Shown here: positions 1 to 10,558 of the stretch, piece after piece
How positions within the stretch are numbered: position 1 is the first letter of the stretch
Layout: each line of letters opens with the position of its first letter
NCBI RefSeq assembly: GCF_035975855.1
Contig: NZ_CP109055.1
Span: 9,610,001-9,674,000, forward strand
DNA: 64,000 nucleotides
Direction: 5' to 3'
Source: Streptomyces sp. NBC_01304
GTDB taxonomy: Bacteria > Actinomycetota > Actinomycetes > Streptomycetales > Streptomycetaceae
Made by a program: the position numbers and the translations under genes
Notes under the pieces: generated by a model
Database searches by the model: none
What the model was told of the DNA's origin: nothing
What the model saw: the letters and a program-made list of their open reading frames with translations, nothing else

Positions 1-1
1 C

Positions 2-928
2 CTGCCCGACTGGCTCAGCACCGGCGAGAAGGACGGGGCGCCCGAGGAAGCCGTCAGCACCCGCGATGAACTGCACACACCGCTCGGCGTCTTTCTGTTG
101 GTACGCGAACTGACAGAACCAGCACGGCGGATCACCGGGAGCGACAGACTGCTGGCCGTCCGCGGCCGCAAGGGGTTCCAGGCCGGGCGGCTTCCCGGCG
201 CGGGGACGCTCGGCACCGCGATCGCCCAGTGGAGCAACCGCGCCAGCCTCTCCTCCTCGCCGTCCTCATCCGCGCTGCCGCGCGACGGAGAGGTCAGCCT
301 GCCGCGGATGCGGCTGACCGTCCTCGAACAGCGACAGCAGGCCGTCGCGCACACCGACCAGGTCCTGGCGAACGAGTACTTGGGGCGGGACCGCGGCAAC
401 ATCACCGCCTATCAGCAGCTCGTCGCGCGGGTTCTCGACGATCAGGTCGTACGGGCCAAGGCCAGCGCGCTGATGCCCGTGCTGGACGCGGCCGATCTGG
501 AGCTCGCCCGCGAGCATCCGGAGAAGGTCGCCGCCCGCTACGGCGTGGATATCCCCGTCCTGAAGCAGATGCTCGCCGGGGACCTGGACACAGTGCTCGG
601 AGCCTGCGTCGACCATCGCGGCGGCCCGCACGCGCCGCAGGGACAACCGTGCCGGGCTTCGTTCATGCGCTGCCTGGACTGCCCATGCGCCCGCGCGACG
701 CCACAGCATCTGACGGTGCAGATCGTCGTCCTCGACGGTCTGGACGCTCATCGCGCTGAGATGCCGCCGGCGCGGTGGGCACAACGGTTCGCGCTCCCGC
801 ATACGCAACTGACCGAGCTGATCTCCCGGCATCCGGACGCCGCCGTCACCCGCGCCCGAGCTGCGGCGACCGACACCAACCGCCGCCTGGCCGAGCGGTT
901 CCTGGCCCGAGAGCTGGATCACACATGA
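2..928 (+). CDS. Site-specific recombinase-like protein, C-terminal part (5' truncated by window edge)
   Basis: The reading frame is open from base 2, so the true start lies before the window and about 308 C-terminal residues are seen. No catalytic residues are visible. The end carries a cysteine cluster (CRASFMRCLDCPCA) followed by a helical tail. Its stop overlaps the start of the next integrase gene (ATGA at 925-928), so the two are translationally coupled. A tyrosine recombinase, a second recombinase and a small coiled-coil protein in this order are the arrangement known for Tn554-like and actinobacterial triple-recombinase modules. I infer from that context that this is the first recombinase; its own sequence gives only weak support. 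Confidence 0.6.
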   Translation: MPDWLSTGEKDGAPEEAVSTRDELHTPLGVFLLVRELTEPARRITGSDRLLAVRGRKGFQAGRLPGAGTLGTAIAQWSNRASLSSSPSSSALPRDGEVSLPRMRLTVLEQRQQAVAHTDQVLANEYLGRDRGNITAYQQLVARVLDDQVVRAKASALMPVLDAADLELAREHPEKVAARYGVDIPVLKQMLAGDLDTVLGACVDHRGGPHAPQGQPCRASFMRCLDCPCARATPQHLTVQIVVLDGLDAHRAEMPPARWAQRFALPHTQLTELISRHPDAAVTRARAAATDTNRRLAERFLARELDHT

Positions 929-3012
929 CCGCCGAGTACGCACGCGCGCTGCCGGCCCTCGCCGAGGATCTTCGCCCCGAGACTCCGGTCCTGCTGAATC
1001 GGCCAGTCAGGCCCGGCACGGACACGGCGATCCTGTCGGTGCTCGCCGAGGACCGCTGGGAGCTGACACCTGCTCTGTTCGAGGAACACATCTCGGCGAC
1101 CAGCCTGAACTTCTCCGCGATCCGCGAGCCTCTGCGGCGGACGGCCAAGACCTACGTGTGGCAGCTCCTGAACTGCCTGGACTCGCCGGCTCTGCGGCGG
1201 TTCTCCAACACCCGTTTGTCCGTCCGCACCGTCGTGAGCGGGTTTCCGTCGCTGACCTCCTTCCTGGTCTGGCTGGATGTCCACGGCATCTCCGCGCTGG
1301 CCGGCGTCAGCCATGCCGACCTGGACGCCTACCTCACCGATCTGCGGGAGAGCGGTCTGTCCCGCGACACCTTGGGTGAACGGATCATCGCCGTCCGGCG
1401 GCTGTGGGCGTGGCGTGAAGTGCTGCCGCCCGGCGACCGGCTCCCGGAGTCTCCGCCCTGGCAAGGAGCGGACGCCAATGAACTGATCGGCCGGAAACGA
1501 CGCGGCGGAGAGAACCGCACCCCGCGCATTCCGTCGGCGAACATCGACCGACTACTGCTGTGGTCCCTGCGGTTCGTCCACGACTTCGCCGACGACATCC
1601 TCGTCGCCCGCGATGAGTACGTCGCCTTGGTGCCCCGCAGTTTCACTGCCCGGCACCGCCACGGCGGTCACCAGGACCCGCGCACTCCCGACGCCTTCCA
1701 CACCGATCTGGACTCACTCCTGCGACGCATGACCCGTGAGGGCACGGCCCTGCCGGGCAAGCCCGGCCCCGACGGACAGCCGGTCCTCGACCGTCAGCAC
1801 CTCGCCCGGATCCTGAACTGCCCCACCCACTGGCTGAACCGCAACGCGAACAAGACAGCCCTGGCCGTCAGCGGCCTGCCCCTCGCGGACGCCGCCTACC
1901 TGCGTGCCCCGATCCAGGGCCAGTTCGACGGCCGACCCTGGCGACCTCGGCCAATCACCTTCACCGAGGCCCCACATCTGATTCGTCACTTGGCCACAGC
2001 CTGCGCGATCATCGTCACCTACCTCTCGGGGGCCAGACCCGGGGAAGTGCTCTCCCTACGGCGCGGCTGCATCCGTCACGACCCCGCCGCCGACCTCTGG
2101 CTGATGACGGGCCGCAAGTGGAAGGGCGCCGTCGACGCGAGCGGACAGAAGAAGCCCGAAGGCGAGGAACGCACCGATCCGTGGGTGGTGGTGCGACAGG
2201 TCGCCGACGCGGTGTCCGTACTGGAACAGCTGCACGACCGGGATCTGTTGTTCCCCACCACGCTCTTCGACACCCGGCTCACCGACTGGTTCACGGCATG
2301 GATCGACGACTACTGCACGCTCACCGGCCGGGACGAACGCGTCCCGCCCGATCCCAGCGGCCGTCAGTACTACCCGGTCCGCTTCAGACGGACCCTGGCC
2401 TGGCACATCGTCAGGAAGCCCCGCGGGCTGGTCGCCGGCGCCATTCAGTACGGCCATCTCCACGTCGGAGTAACTCTCGGATACAGCGGGACCTACGCTT
2501 CCGGGTTCCCCGACGAGCACGCCTTCGAGACCTGGCTACTACGCCTGGAACAGCTCGCCGACGCCGAGACCCGTCTCCGCGCGGGCGAACACGTCAGCGG
2601 ACCCGCCGCCCCCGCCTACAACCAGCGCGTCCACCAAGTATCCCGGCAATTCGCCGGACGGGTCCTGACCAGCACCCGCCAGGCCCGAGATCTCCTCGAC
2701 AATCCGGCACTGCAGATCCACGAAGGGAAGGGCATGACCTGCGTCTTCGACCCGGCGAAGGCCAAGTGCCGACTGGGCGGCACCGAAAGCTCCCGACGGA
2801 CGCCAGATCTGACCGACTGCCAGCCAGGCTGCCAGAACATCGCCCGCACCGACCGCGACATCACCGTCCTCCAAGGCCAGATCGTCGAGCTGGAAGACCT
2901 CGTGGACGATCCACTGAGTCCCGCACCCCGCCAGGAACGCGAGCGGCACGAGCTGGCCCGGCTCATCACGCTCGTTGCGGACCACGACCGCACTCGTCCG
3001 GACACACAGTGA
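925..3012 (+). CDS. Tyrosine-type site-specific recombinase/integrase
   Basis: A 695-residue protein with a tyrosine-recombinase catalytic core. The first catalytic arginine is in SGARPGEVLSLRR (about residue 370), HIVR (about residue 494) supplies the H-x-x-R box, and YGHLHVGVTLGYSGTY supplies the second histidine and the nucleophile Tyr near residue 520. About 160 further residues follow, with cysteines (CVFDPAKAKC, CQPGCQN) resembling a metal-binding tail. The ATG at 925 is chosen because it overlaps the upstream stop; the frame extends further 5' only as a shadow. The stop overlaps the GTG of the next gene. It likely catalyses strand exchange for a resident mobile element together with its neighbours. 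Confidence 0.85.
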   Translation: MTAEYARALPALAEDLRPETPVLLNRPVRPGTDTAILSVLAEDRWELTPALFEEHISATSLNFSAIREPLRRTAKTYVWQLLNCLDSPALRRFSNTRLSVRTVVSGFPSLTSFLVWLDVHGISALAGVSHADLDAYLTDLRESGLSRDTLGERIIAVRRLWAWREVLPPGDRLPESPPWQGADANELIGRKRRGGENRTPRIPSANIDRLLLWSLRFVHDFADDILVARDEYVALVPRSFTARHRHGGHQDPRTPDAFHTDLDSLLRRMTREGTALPGKPGPDGQPVLDRQHLARILNCPTHWLNRNANKTALAVSGLPLADAAYLRAPIQGQFDGRPWRPRPITFTEAPHLIRHLATACAIIVTYLSGARPGEVLSLRRGCIRHDPAADLWLMTGRKWKGAVDASGQKKPEGEERTDPWVVVRQVADAVSVLEQLHDRDLLFPTTLFDTRLTDWFTAWIDDYCTLTGRDERVPPDPSGRQYYPVRFRRTLAWHIVRKPRGLVAGAIQYGHLHVGVTLGYSGTYASGFPDEHAFETWLLRLEQLADAETRLRAGEHVSGPAAPAYNQRVHQVSRQFAGRVLTSTRQARDLLDNPALQIHEGKGMTCVFDPAKAKCRLGGTESSRRTPDLTDCQPGCQNIARTDRDITVLQGQIVELEDLVDDPLSPAPRQERERHELARLITLVADHDRTRPDTQ

Positions 3013-3434
3013 CGGCGGCCGAGACCGGCGAGCGCGACGCGATCCGAGCAGCCGTCGACCGGCTCCTCGACGGCACCCCACTGCGGTCCACGGGCGAACT
3101 CACGATCGTCCAACTCGCCGCTGAGGCGGGCATCAAACGCTGGCTCCTCACCCACAAGCACCGCGACCTCGCCGAGCAGTTTCAGGCCCGAGTCCGCCTC
3201 CTCGCCCAGGACCCACCCCCCGTCGCGGCCCTGAAGAAGAAGATCAGCGAGCTGGAGGAAGACAACACACGCCTGAAGGCTGCCGATGCCGAACGGCAGA
3301 CACTGACCGAGTTCTACGCACACATCGTCAACGAGCTCTCCACCGAACTCGACCGCATCACCGCAGAACGAGATGAACTCCTCGGCAACGTCCACTCCAT
3401 CTCTCTGGCCCCCAGTCGAAGAGCCCCGAACTGA
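3009..3434 (+). CDS. Small coiled-coil protein of a recombinase module (DUF6262/TnpC-like)
   Basis: A 141-residue protein starting at a GTG that overlaps the integrase stop. The N-terminal half looks like a small helix-turn-helix fold (TIVQLAAEAGIKRWLLTHKH). The C-terminal half is a heptad-rich coiled coil (VAALKKKISELEEDN onward). Size, fold and third position match the TnpC/DUF6262-type accessory proteins that accompany paired tyrosine recombinases. It is probably a DNA-binding accessory factor controlling directionality or efficiency; that role is inferred from the family. Confidence 0.7.
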   Translation: MTAAETGERDAIRAAVDRLLDGTPLRSTGELTIVQLAAEAGIKRWLLTHKHRDLAEQFQARVRLLAQDPPPVAALKKKISELEEDNTRLKAADAERQTLTEFYAHIVNELSTELDRITAERDELLGNVHSISLAPSRRAPN

Positions 3435-3502
3435 GCCTTCTCCAACACCCCCTCGGGGACCCTAGAGAGCAAGATCAGCAACACCGTCAAACCAGCGAGA
3501 GA

Positions 3503-4020
3503 ACCCAGGACATTGAGGTTCTTGTGCTTGAGCGGGGACAGGCGGGCCACGTCCTTGATCTCGTGGCCCTCGGCGCGGAGCTGGGGGACGGCGGCGTCGA
3601 TGTACTTCGTCGTCCACAGGATAACTGCGTTCAAAACGTGACTAAGTGACCCTAGTTGATCTTCCATCCCCTGCCTGTATGCCTGGTGGATGGTGCCCTT
3701 CTTGCCGTGGCAGATGTCGCGGGCCAGGGTTTGGCGGGACTCCTGGACGGACAGCTGCTTGCCCATCTGGCGGCGGTAGGTGTCGTCGACCGGATCGAGC
3801 ATCTGCAGCAGGTGCAGGGTCTTGGCGTTCCACAGCCCCGGCTACCCGGCCGCGTCATGGGCGTCCAGGACGTGCTCGATGCGCTCCCACACCCGCAGCG
3901 GCCCGCCCTCGCGGACCTGCCGTCCGCCCTGGTCGGGAGTGAGGGTGGCGGCGGAGTTGGTGGTGACATCAACCAGGTGCACGCTGATCTGGCACGACGG
4001 GCCGCGCCGGGGTGCGCCAC
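3503..4020 (-). pseudogene. Tn3-family transposase C-terminal remnant
   Basis: The reverse strand encodes a classic Tn3-family transposase C-terminus: QISVHLVDVTTNSAATL, RVWERIEHVLDAHD, LWNAKTLHLLQMLDPVDD, RQMGKQLSVQESR and LSPLKHKNLNVLG. An in-frame TAG interrupts it near 3845, and two residues seem to be missing in the segment before DVARLSPLKHKN. Family similarity stops after NVLG, where the sequence runs into unrelated DNA next to the recombinase module. The N-terminal two thirds of the transposase are absent, so the gene is dead. It marks an old transposon scar between the recombinase module and the biosynthetic cluster. Confidence 0.85.
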
Positions 4021-4325
4021 ATGACGAGGCCCAAGAGCAGCGTCACGGTCGTCAGCTCGTCACGGTCGGGCCGCTCTCGTGTCCCCTGAAGCTCAGGCGG
4101 GAGGAGCGCCCGAGCGAGCGGAGCAGAGCCGCGGCCTGCGAGATTGCCGGACAGATGCAGCCCCGTAGGCAAGGGAACGGCGGGCGCTCGCTGCGCGGAG
4201 TTCACGACGCGGTCCATGGTCGTGGCTCCTGCCCCGGAGTGAGGACCGCGAGGAGAAGATTCTGGGGCAGTTCTCCCGGCCCTCCAGTCGTGGCCATCTT
4301 GGCCGGCACTGCCCCGGGCAGGGTG
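4021..4325. other. Intergenic stretch without a recognisable gene
   Basis: No ORF here has convincing codon bias or recognisable similarity. It lies between the Tn3 remnant and the small frameshifted gene and may hold degenerate transposon sequence. Confidence 0.4.
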
Positions 4326-4528
4326 CTATTCGGCGCTGTCGGTGTGATAGATCCAGCGGTAGACCGACCTGCCTGACGCGTGTGAGGCGGCCTCGTCGAA
4401 CGCGTAGTGTTCATAGCCGTTCCTCCACGGCAGCGTCATGCGCGTCTGGTCCTGCACCACGGGGTGGGGCGGCTGTCGGACAAGGTCGGCGGTCCGCCGG
4501 AAAGTTGGATCATCGCCCGGTTGGTCAT
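4326..4528 (-). pseudogene. Small DUF5988-like protein gene with an apparent frameshift
   Basis: An ATG at 4528 follows a strong ribosome site (GGAGGTGACC). The first frame gives about 23 plausible residues (MTNRAMIQLSGGPPTLSDSR) and stops at 4436. Shifting by -1 around 4458-4470 continues as VVQDQTRMTLPWRNGYEHY and ends VYRWIYHTDSAE before a TAG at 4326. The joined product of about 67 residues resembles the small DUF5988 proteins (GYEH core, W..xT..AE end) that often sit in actinobacterial biosynthetic clusters. It lies about 155 bp downstream of the PKS gene on the same strand. The break could be a real inactivating indel, a sequencing error in a C-rich stretch, or less likely programmed slippage. 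Confidence 0.55.
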
Positions 4529-4641
4529 GGTCACCTCCAGAACGGGTGCCGCGCTCACGGGCGCCATGCAGCTCTGTGGGATGCGCGGCGGGCCGGGTTT
4601 CGCGGCGAGGGTTGCGGTCGCTGTGTGCTGTTGCCGTAGGG

Positions 4642-4674
4642 ACCGCCTGGGGCGGGACACCGCACCCAGGCGGT
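4642..4674 (-). terminator. Hairpin downstream of the PKS gene
   Basis: A perfect 10-bp stem (ACCGCCTGGG with CCCAGGCGGT) encloses a 13-nt loop that holds a further GCGG/CCGC pairing. It begins 10 bp after the PKS stop codon on the reverse strand. It could end PKS transcription or attenuate read-through into the small downstream gene. There is no U-tract, as is common in Streptomyces. Confidence 0.6.
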
Positions 4675-4683
4675 CTTGGTAGG

Positions 4684-7600
4684 TCAGTCCTGAGCAGTGA
4701 GAAGGAGGTCCTGGAAGTGGCTGGTGAGTGCGGTCACGGTGGGGTGGTTCCACAGGAGGGTGGCGGGGAGTCTGAGGCCGAGGCTGTGTTCGAGGCGGGT
4801 GCGGATCGTGAGCGCTGTCACGGAGTCCAGGCCCATTTCGAGCAGGGGGCGTCGGTGGTCGATGTCTTCGGGTGCCAGTTGGAGAGGTCGGCAGACGTGC
4901 TGGCAGACCGTGTCCGTGAGCCAGACATGGAGTTCGTCGGGTGAGAGCTGGCTGAGGTCGGTGGGGTTGTCCGGGTCGGTTGTTTCGGCGTCCGGCTGGA
5001 GGCTTGTGGCCGCGGCCAGTTCTGACAGCAGCGGCAGTGGGGCGGTGCCGGTCGGGCTGCCGGTCAGGGGCAGTACGGCGGCGTAGGACACTTGGTGTTG
5101 GGCGGCCAGTTCCCAGCAGCGGAAAGCTTCTTGTGCGCTGACGTCTCCGGTGCCGCTGGCGGCCATTTCCTGCTGGAACATGCCGGTCGCGGTGGCGTAG
5201 AGGCCCAGGCCCCGCCAGCCGGGCCAGGCCATGGTGAGGCAGTCGTGGTGCCCACCTGCGTTGCGGTAGGCGGCGAAGGTGTCGAGGAACGCGTTGGCGG
5301 CGGCGTAGCTGGCCTGGCCGGTATTGCGGATCAGTTGGCCGGTGGAGGAGAACAGGACGAAGAAGTCCAGGGTGCCGGGAGGGAACAGCTCGTGGAGGGT
5401 GAGTGCCCCGTCGACTTTCGGTTTCAGCACGGTGCGCAGTGAGGAGCGGCTGAGCCGGGAGATGAGGTGGTTTTCGCTGACACCCGCGAGGTGCACGACG
5501 CCGCGGATCGCGGGCAGGTCCTTCAGTGCGTCGGCCAGGGCGTGTTCGGTGGCCTGGCGGTCGGCGATGTGGGCGGTGAGGAGGCGGACGGTGGCACCCA
5601 TGGCTTCGAGTTCGTGTACGGCGGTGATCCGTTGCCGTACTGCCTCGTCCTCGGCGGTGTCCCACTGGGAACGTGGCGGCATCGGGGTGCGGTTGAGCAG
5701 GATGAGTCGTCGTGCTCCGCGCTGGGCGAGGTAGCGGGCGGCTTCCCTGCCCACCCCGCCGAGGCCGCCGGTGATCAGGTAGGTGGCGTCGGGTCGGCAA
5801 GCGTTCCACGGGGCTGTGCCCCCCTCCAGGGGCGCCAGCCGGGCAACGTCGGCTGTGTTCCGTGCCAGCGCGAAGACGTCTTCCACGTACGGGTGCGCGA
5901 GCGCGGAGAGCAAGGTGGTGCCCAACGGAGGGTCGTCCGGGTTGAGATCGAGGATTCCGCCCCACACTTCAGGGTGCTCGCCGGCGGCCGCGCGGCCCGC
6001 GCCCCACAGCGGGGCCTGGGCGAGGGCCGTCGCGCCGGAGCCGGTACGTACGTTTCCGGTGACGCACCACAGCCGTGGCTGCTGGTGGGGCGGCAGGGCG
6101 GCCAGGTGGCGCACGCTCTCCAGCAGGGCCCAGGTGTTGGCTTCGACGCGGTCGGCGATGTCGGCCGCGTCCTCGCTGGCGGGTTGCGGCACCAGCAGCA
6201 CGGCGGTGTCGGGGGTGAGGAGTTCGGGGCGGGCCTGGAGTTTGTCGATGCCGGCTACGACCGTGAACGGCGTGTCCTGGGCGTCGAGCGCGGTCCGCAG
6301 GCTGTCCGTGAGAGGGCTGCTGCCCCGGTGGCCGTTGCCGGGGGCGAGCACGACGATCTTCTGGGTTGCGGTAGGGGTGTCGGGCTGCTGCCAGGGGCGC
6401 CAGGCGAGGCGGTGCGTGATGCGCTCTGGCTGGGCCGGGTGCTGCGCGGCCGGTCCGTGGGCTTCGAGGACGCCGAAGTACAGGCCGGTGACCTCGATCG
6501 CGGGCTGGCCGGCGGCGTCGGTGACATGGATGTCGATGGTGCTGGCCTGATGGTCGATGCGGGCTCGCACCGTGAAGTCGGTGGGCGGCTCCCCGTGGAC
6601 CGCGAGCCGCTGGATCCGGGTCGGCATGCGATGCGCGCTGTCGCCCAATAGCAGCAGCGATGTGACGGTCATGGCCGCGTCCAGGGCAGGCGCCCAGTCG
6701 GTAGCGGCGTCGGCGCTCTGCGGGGGCACGCTCATGCGCGCCATCACGCGATCAGGTCCGCGGCGCAGCTCACCGGCGTCCCAGGGGAAACCGAATCCCT
6801 CCACGCCCAATGGGCTGAGCAGCTGCAGGAGTTGAGTACCGTCGAGGGCCTCGTCACAGCTGCCGTCGCCGTCCTCGGCGACCGTCGCGGTGGAACCGTC
6901 GGAGCTGTCGGCGTCGTCGAACCGCGCGGTCGTGTGCGTGAGCCAACTCGAGTGTGTCGCCCCGGACGTGTCCTCGGGGCTCTCGGGCGCCAGGCACGAA
7001 AGCAGGGACAGGCCGTCGTCGCGCAGCACGATCTGCACGTCGCGTCGGGGCGCGACCGGCAGAGGGGTGCGCAGCGCGATGCTGCTGAGGACGGCGGGTT
7101 GCCCGATGTGCCGGGCTGCGGCGAGGAAGCTGTTGACGAGGACGGCCGCGGGGACGATATCGACGCCGTGGACGCGGTGTTCGTTCGGGTAGGGGCGGCG
7201 GTCCGCGTCGAGGGTGGTTTGCCACAGCCACTGCGTTGCGGAGCCGGCGACGGGTGTCGCGGTGCCGAGCAGGCTGTGCGTGTCCGGGGCGTGGCCTCCG
7301 CGACGGATCGGTGTGTCGGCCCAGTAGGGCCGGTGCTGCCAGGTGGTGGTGGGCAGCTGCGCGACGAGAGAGCCCTCATAGCGCGGATGGCCCCAGTCGA
7401 TCAGAGCGCCCGCGCAGTGCAGGGCGGCGAGCGAGGTGAGGATCTGGTGCTGTCCTCCGGCCTGGCGTCGCAGGGTGGAGACCACCGCGGTCTCCTCGGG
7501 CGGCGCGAACTCGCCGAGGATCTCCAGGACGGAATGGCTGACGATGGGGTGGCTGGAGATCTCCAGGAAGACGCGGTGTCCGTCCTGGGCGGAGGCGCGT

Positions 7601-10008
7601 ACCGCGTCGGTGAAGTGGACGGGGTTGCGCAGGTTGGCTTGCCAGTAGGCGGCTTCCCGCGGGGCGCTCGTGCGGGGATCGTCAAGGGCCGTGCTGTACA
7701 GGGGGATCTTCGGCGGGTGGACGGTCAGGTCTGCTGCCGCGTCCGCGATCGCCGGCAGCAGCGGATCCATGTGGGAGCTGTGCGAGGCGACGGTGCTGTT
7801 GACCGGGCGGACGAACAGTCCCTCGGCTTGCCAGGTGGCGCACAGCTCGTTCACCGCGTCGGTGTCGCCGCTGATGACGGTGGACTCGGCGGAGGCGTAG
7901 ACCGCGATCGTCACATCAACGCGCCCGGCCAGCCGCTGTGCCACCTCGTCCGGTGGGGCGCCGACGAGAGCCATGGCGCCGTGCCCTTCGGCGGCGCGCA
8001 TGAGGCGGGCCCGGCGGCAGGCCAGGCGTGCTCCGTCCTCCAGACTGAAGACACCCGCGGCCACAGAGGCGGCGATCTCGCCCAGCGAGTGGCCGACGAC
8101 CGCGGCCGGTTCGATGCCGTGCGCACGCCACGTGGCGGCGAGCGCCACGTGCATGAGGAACGACAGCGACTGGATACGGTCGATGCCCTCCAGCGTGTGC
8201 TGCGCCAGCGCATCGCGTGGGGCGAAGCCGAGCTCGTCGACGAACACCGGCGTCACCGCGTCCACGACCTGAGCGAAGGCAGGTTCGGTGGCGTCGAGTT
8301 CACGGCCCATGCCCGCCCATTGAGCGCCCTGGCCGGAGAACACCCACACCAGTCGTGCCGACGGGGACAAGGCACGGCCGCATCCCTCACCTGCTGCGAT
8401 GGCCCGCAACCGTCGGTCGAGTTCCTCGTGTGTGCCAGCCACCGCCGCGGCACGCCAGGGCAGATGCGAGCGGCGCACGGCCAGGGTGTGCGCCACCGCA
8501 CCGAGTTCGGCATCGGGCGTCCGCGTGAGCCAGTCAGCCAGACGGACAGCGTTGGCCTGCACGCCCTGCGCCGACATCGAGGAGAGCGGGAACACCCACG
8601 GCACCTGACCGGTGCTGGCGTACTGTGGCCGCCCCGCCTCCGGCGGCCGCACGTGCTGTCCGGGGGCTTCTTCCAGGAGTACGTGGCCGATGGTGCCGCC
8701 CGCGCCGAAGCTGGAGACCGCGGCACGTCGCGGCCCGTCATGCTGCGGCCATTCGGTGGCCTCGTGCACCACTCGCAGACCGCTGCCGTCCCAGTCGACC
8801 GCCGGATTGAGCTGACCGGAGAAGGACTCCATCGCCGGAATCAGGCCCGCCCGCAGGCAGAGCACCGCCTTGATCAGGCCGGCCACACCGGAACTGCCCT
8901 CCAGGTGACCGATGTTGGACTTCAACGACCCGATCAGGCAGGGATTTCCGGCCTCCCGTCCCGCGCCGATCACCTCGGCAAGGGCAGTCGCCTCGATCGG
9001 ATCACCGACGGCAGTGCCCGTGCCGTGCGCCTCCAGGTAGTCGACCGTCGCCGGATCAACTCCGGCACCTCGGTAGAGCCTGCGCAGCATCCGGGCCTGG
9101 GCGCTGCTGCTGGGAGCCATAATGCCGTTGGTCCAGCCGTCCTGGGCGACGATGCTGCCCGCGATCACGGCGAGCACCGAGTCGCCCGCCGTGACGGCAT
9201 CGGCCAGGCGCTTGAGCACCACGACGGCGACACCCTCCCCACGGCCGTATCCGTCGGCCTGCGCATCGAACGGCTTGCTCACCCCGTCGGGAGAGGTCGT
9301 CCCGGACGCGGTCAGCCCGAGCAACGGGGCCGGCCCCGTCATCAGATGCGTACCGCCGGCCAGCGCCAGAGGGACATCGCCGGTACGCAGGCTCTGCACC
9401 GCCAGATGGATCGCGGACAGGCTGGAGGAGCAGGCGGTGTCCACCGCCATGCTCGGCCCGTGCAGGTCGTACAGGTGCGAAACGCGATTGGGGATCGCGT
9501 AGTGGTGGCTCCCGGTGATCGTCATCGCCTCGACGTTCGGCAGGTCCTCCAGCAGGCGCCGCCCGTAATCACTGGCCGCAGTCCCGATGAACACCCCCGC
9601 GTCGCTGCCGGCGATGCTGCGCGGCGGCACACCCGCGCGTTCCAGTGCCTCCCACACCACCTCCAGCAGAAGGCGCTGCTGCGGGTCCATCACATGCGCC
9701 TCGCGCGGCGAGATCCCGAAGAAGTTCGCATCGAATCCCTCGATGTCCTCCAGGAACGATCCACGCTGCACCGCCGAGCGGAGCAGCGCCTCCAGTTCAG
9801 GACTGGACGAGACATAGGGCTCCCAACGCTTGCGGGGAACGACACCGACATGGCGCTCGCCCGCCATGAGGAACTCCCAGAGACCCTCCGGTGAATCGAG
9901 AGCCGGGGGAAAACGGAGCCCCATGCCGATCACCGCGACCGGCTGCATGTAGGCCCCTACGTCTGATGTGGGTTCAGCTGTCGCGCGTGCCGCGCTGGAT
10001 TCAGGCAT
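4684..10008 (-). CDS. Iterative type I polyketide synthase (KS-AT-DH-KR-ACP, aromatic/6-MSAS type)
   Basis: A single-module PKS of about 1774 residues. In order (counted from an upstream ATG at 10080): KS with DTACSSS (Cys 217), EAHGTGT and KSNIGH; AT with GHSLGE (Ser 665) and [12 protein letters not shown]-like domain with [10 protein letters not shown] (His 968); KR with GGLGGVG (about 1438) and SYAAANAF (Tyr 1592); terminal ACP with EMGLDSV (Ser 1753). There is no thioesterase. Size, order and the RWEPY motif near the KS start match bacterial iterative 6-methylsalicylate/orsellinate-type synthases. With a KR, a 6-MSA-like or partly reduced aromatic acid is the best guess. Bases between 10080 and 10008 have poor codon bias, so the ATG at 10008 (after GGAGGGT) is preferred, though the spacing is tight. 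Confidence 0.9.
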   Translation of the reverse strand: MPESSAARATAEPTSDVGAYMQPVAVIGMGLRFPPALDSPEGLWEFLMAGERHVGVVPRKRWEPYVSSSPELEALLRSAVQRGSFLEDIEGFDANFFGISPREAHVMDPQQRLLLEVVWEALERAGVPPRSIAGSDAGVFIGTAASDYGRRLLEDLPNVEAMTITGSHHYAIPNRVSHLYDLHGPSMAVDTACSSSLSAIHLAVQSLRTGDVPLALAGGTHLMTGPAPLLGLTASGTTSPDGVSKPFDAQADGYGRGEGVAVVVLKRLADAVTAGDSVLAVIAGSIVAQDGWTNGIMAPSSSAQARMLRRLYRGAGVDPATVDYLEAHGTGTAVGDPIEATALAEVIGAGREAGNPCLIGSLKSNIGHLEGSSGVAGLIKAVLCLRAGLIPAMESFSGQLNPAVDWDGSGLRVVHEATEWPQHDGPRRAAVSSFGAGGTIGHVLLEEAPGQHVRPPEAGRPQYASTGQVPWVFPLSSMSAQGVQANAVRLADWLTRTPDAELGAVAHTLAVRRSHLPWRAAAVAGTHEELDRRLRAIAAGEGCGRALSPSARLVWVFSGQGAQWAGMGRELDATEPAFAQVVDAVTPVFVDELGFAPRDALAQHTLEGIDRIQSLSFLMHVALAATWRAHGIEPAAVVGHSLGEIAASVAAGVFSLEDGARLACRRARLMRAAEGHGAMALVGAPPDEVAQRLAGRVDVTIAVYASAESTVISGDTDAVNELCATWQAEGLFVRPVNSTVASHSSHMDPLLPAIADAAADLTVHPPKIPLYSTALDDPRTSAPREAAYWQANLRNPVHFTDAVRASAQDGHRVFLEISSHPIVSHSVLEILGEFAPPEETAVVSTLRRQAGGQHQILTSLAALHCAGALIDWGHPRYEGSLVAQLPTTTWQHRPYWADTPIRRGGHAPDTHSLLGTATPVAGSATQWLWQTTLDADRRPYPNEHRVHGVDIVPAAVLVNSFLAAARHIGQPAVLSSIALRTPLPVAPRRDVQIVLRDDGLSLLSCLAPESPEDTSGATHSSWLTHTTARFDDADSSDGSTATVAEDGDGSCDEALDGTQLLQLLSPLGVEGFGFPWDAGELRRGPDRVMARMSVPPQSADAATDWAPALDAAMTVTSLLLLGDSAHRMPTRIQRLAVHGEPPTDFTVRARIDHQASTIDIHVTDAAGQPAIEVTGLYFGVLEAHGPAAQHPAQPERITHRLAWRPWQQPDTPTATQKIVVLAPGNGHRGSSPLTDSLRTALDAQDTPFTVVAGIDKLQARPELLTPDTAVLLVPQPASEDAADIADRVEANTWALLESVRHLAALPPHQQPRLWCVTGNVRTGSGATALAQAPLWGAGRAAAGEHPEVWGGILDLNPDDPPLGTTLLSALAHPYVEDVFALARNTADVARLAPLEGGTAPWNACRPDATYLITGGLGGVGREAARYLAQRGARRLILLNRTPMPPRSQWDTAEDEAVRQRITAVHELEAMGATVRLLTAHIADRQATEHALADALKDLPAIRGVVHLAGVSENHLISRLSRSSLRTVLKPKVDGALTLHELFPPGTLDFFVLFSSTGQLIRNTGQASYAAANAFLDTFAAYRNAGGHHDCLTMAWPGWRGLGLYATATGMFQQEMAASGTGDVSAQEAFRCWELAAQHQVSYAAVLPLTGSPTGTAPLPLLSELAAATSLQPDAETTDPDNPTDLSQLSPDELHVWLTDTVCQHVCRPLQLAPEDIDHRRPLLEMGLDSVTALTIRTRLEHSLGLRLPATLLWNHPTVTALTSHFQDLLLTAQD

Positions 10009-10332
10009 ACCCTCCACGACAGCCGAGCAGCACCGCGTTGAGAAGGGCGCAGCTATCAGCGCGTGAAGACACGTATCCATCTGGTCGTGCGCCCGGCACA
10101 GGTCAGCCAGGTCGTCTCACCCTGCGTCTCAAGTTGGCGCCGGAGCGCACCAGCGTCGCGAAGTTCCGGTGATTCTCACAAACGAACGACCCTTTACCCG
10201 AACAAGATCAATTACCGGCGGCCGAAGATCGCCAATGGGCTGATTCGCTCGCAGAACTTGTTCGCACTCAAACAGGCGAAGAGAGGGTTCCGAGACATGC
10301 GTTGTGCGAAGATCCGGGGTCATGACGGACCC

Positions 10333-10509
10333 TCAAGAGCCTTCCCCGGCCACCGCGTCGGAAGCTGATCTCGTCGAGGGGTCCCAGTAGTTCTCGCCGA
10401 GAATCCAACGGAGTTGCTTCTGGAGCGAGACCGCGCGGGTTGCGGCGTGCGCATGAACATGTCTGTGGTGCTGTCGCGCCTGCGGGACCGACGCCAGTTC
10501 ATCGGGCAT
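10333..10509 (-). CDS. Small hypothetical ORF (58 aa)
   Basis: The reverse-strand frame reads MPDELASVPQARQ and then a plausible tail (LQKQLRWILGENYWDPSTR). Codon use is reasonable but there is no clear ribosome site and I recognise no family. It lies between the regulator and the PKS on the same strand, in a stretch that would otherwise be about 550 bp of non-coding DNA and presumably also holds the PKS promoter. It could be a decayed gene end rather than a functional small protein. Confidence 0.3.
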   Translation of the reverse strand: MPDELASVPQARQHHRHVHAHAATRAVSLQKQLRWILGENYWDPSTRSASDAVAGEGS

Positions 10510-10558
10510 GTTTTTGATCGTGGAAGATCCGTTCGACCGTGCGGCGGTCGTGGCCGCT

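Noticed and set aside
6832..9894. 1020-residue open frame on the + strand
   Set aside because: It is antisense to the PKS, whose domains and motifs are unmistakable; the composition (Gly/Arg/Val-rich without motifs) is typical of a GC-rich shadow frame.
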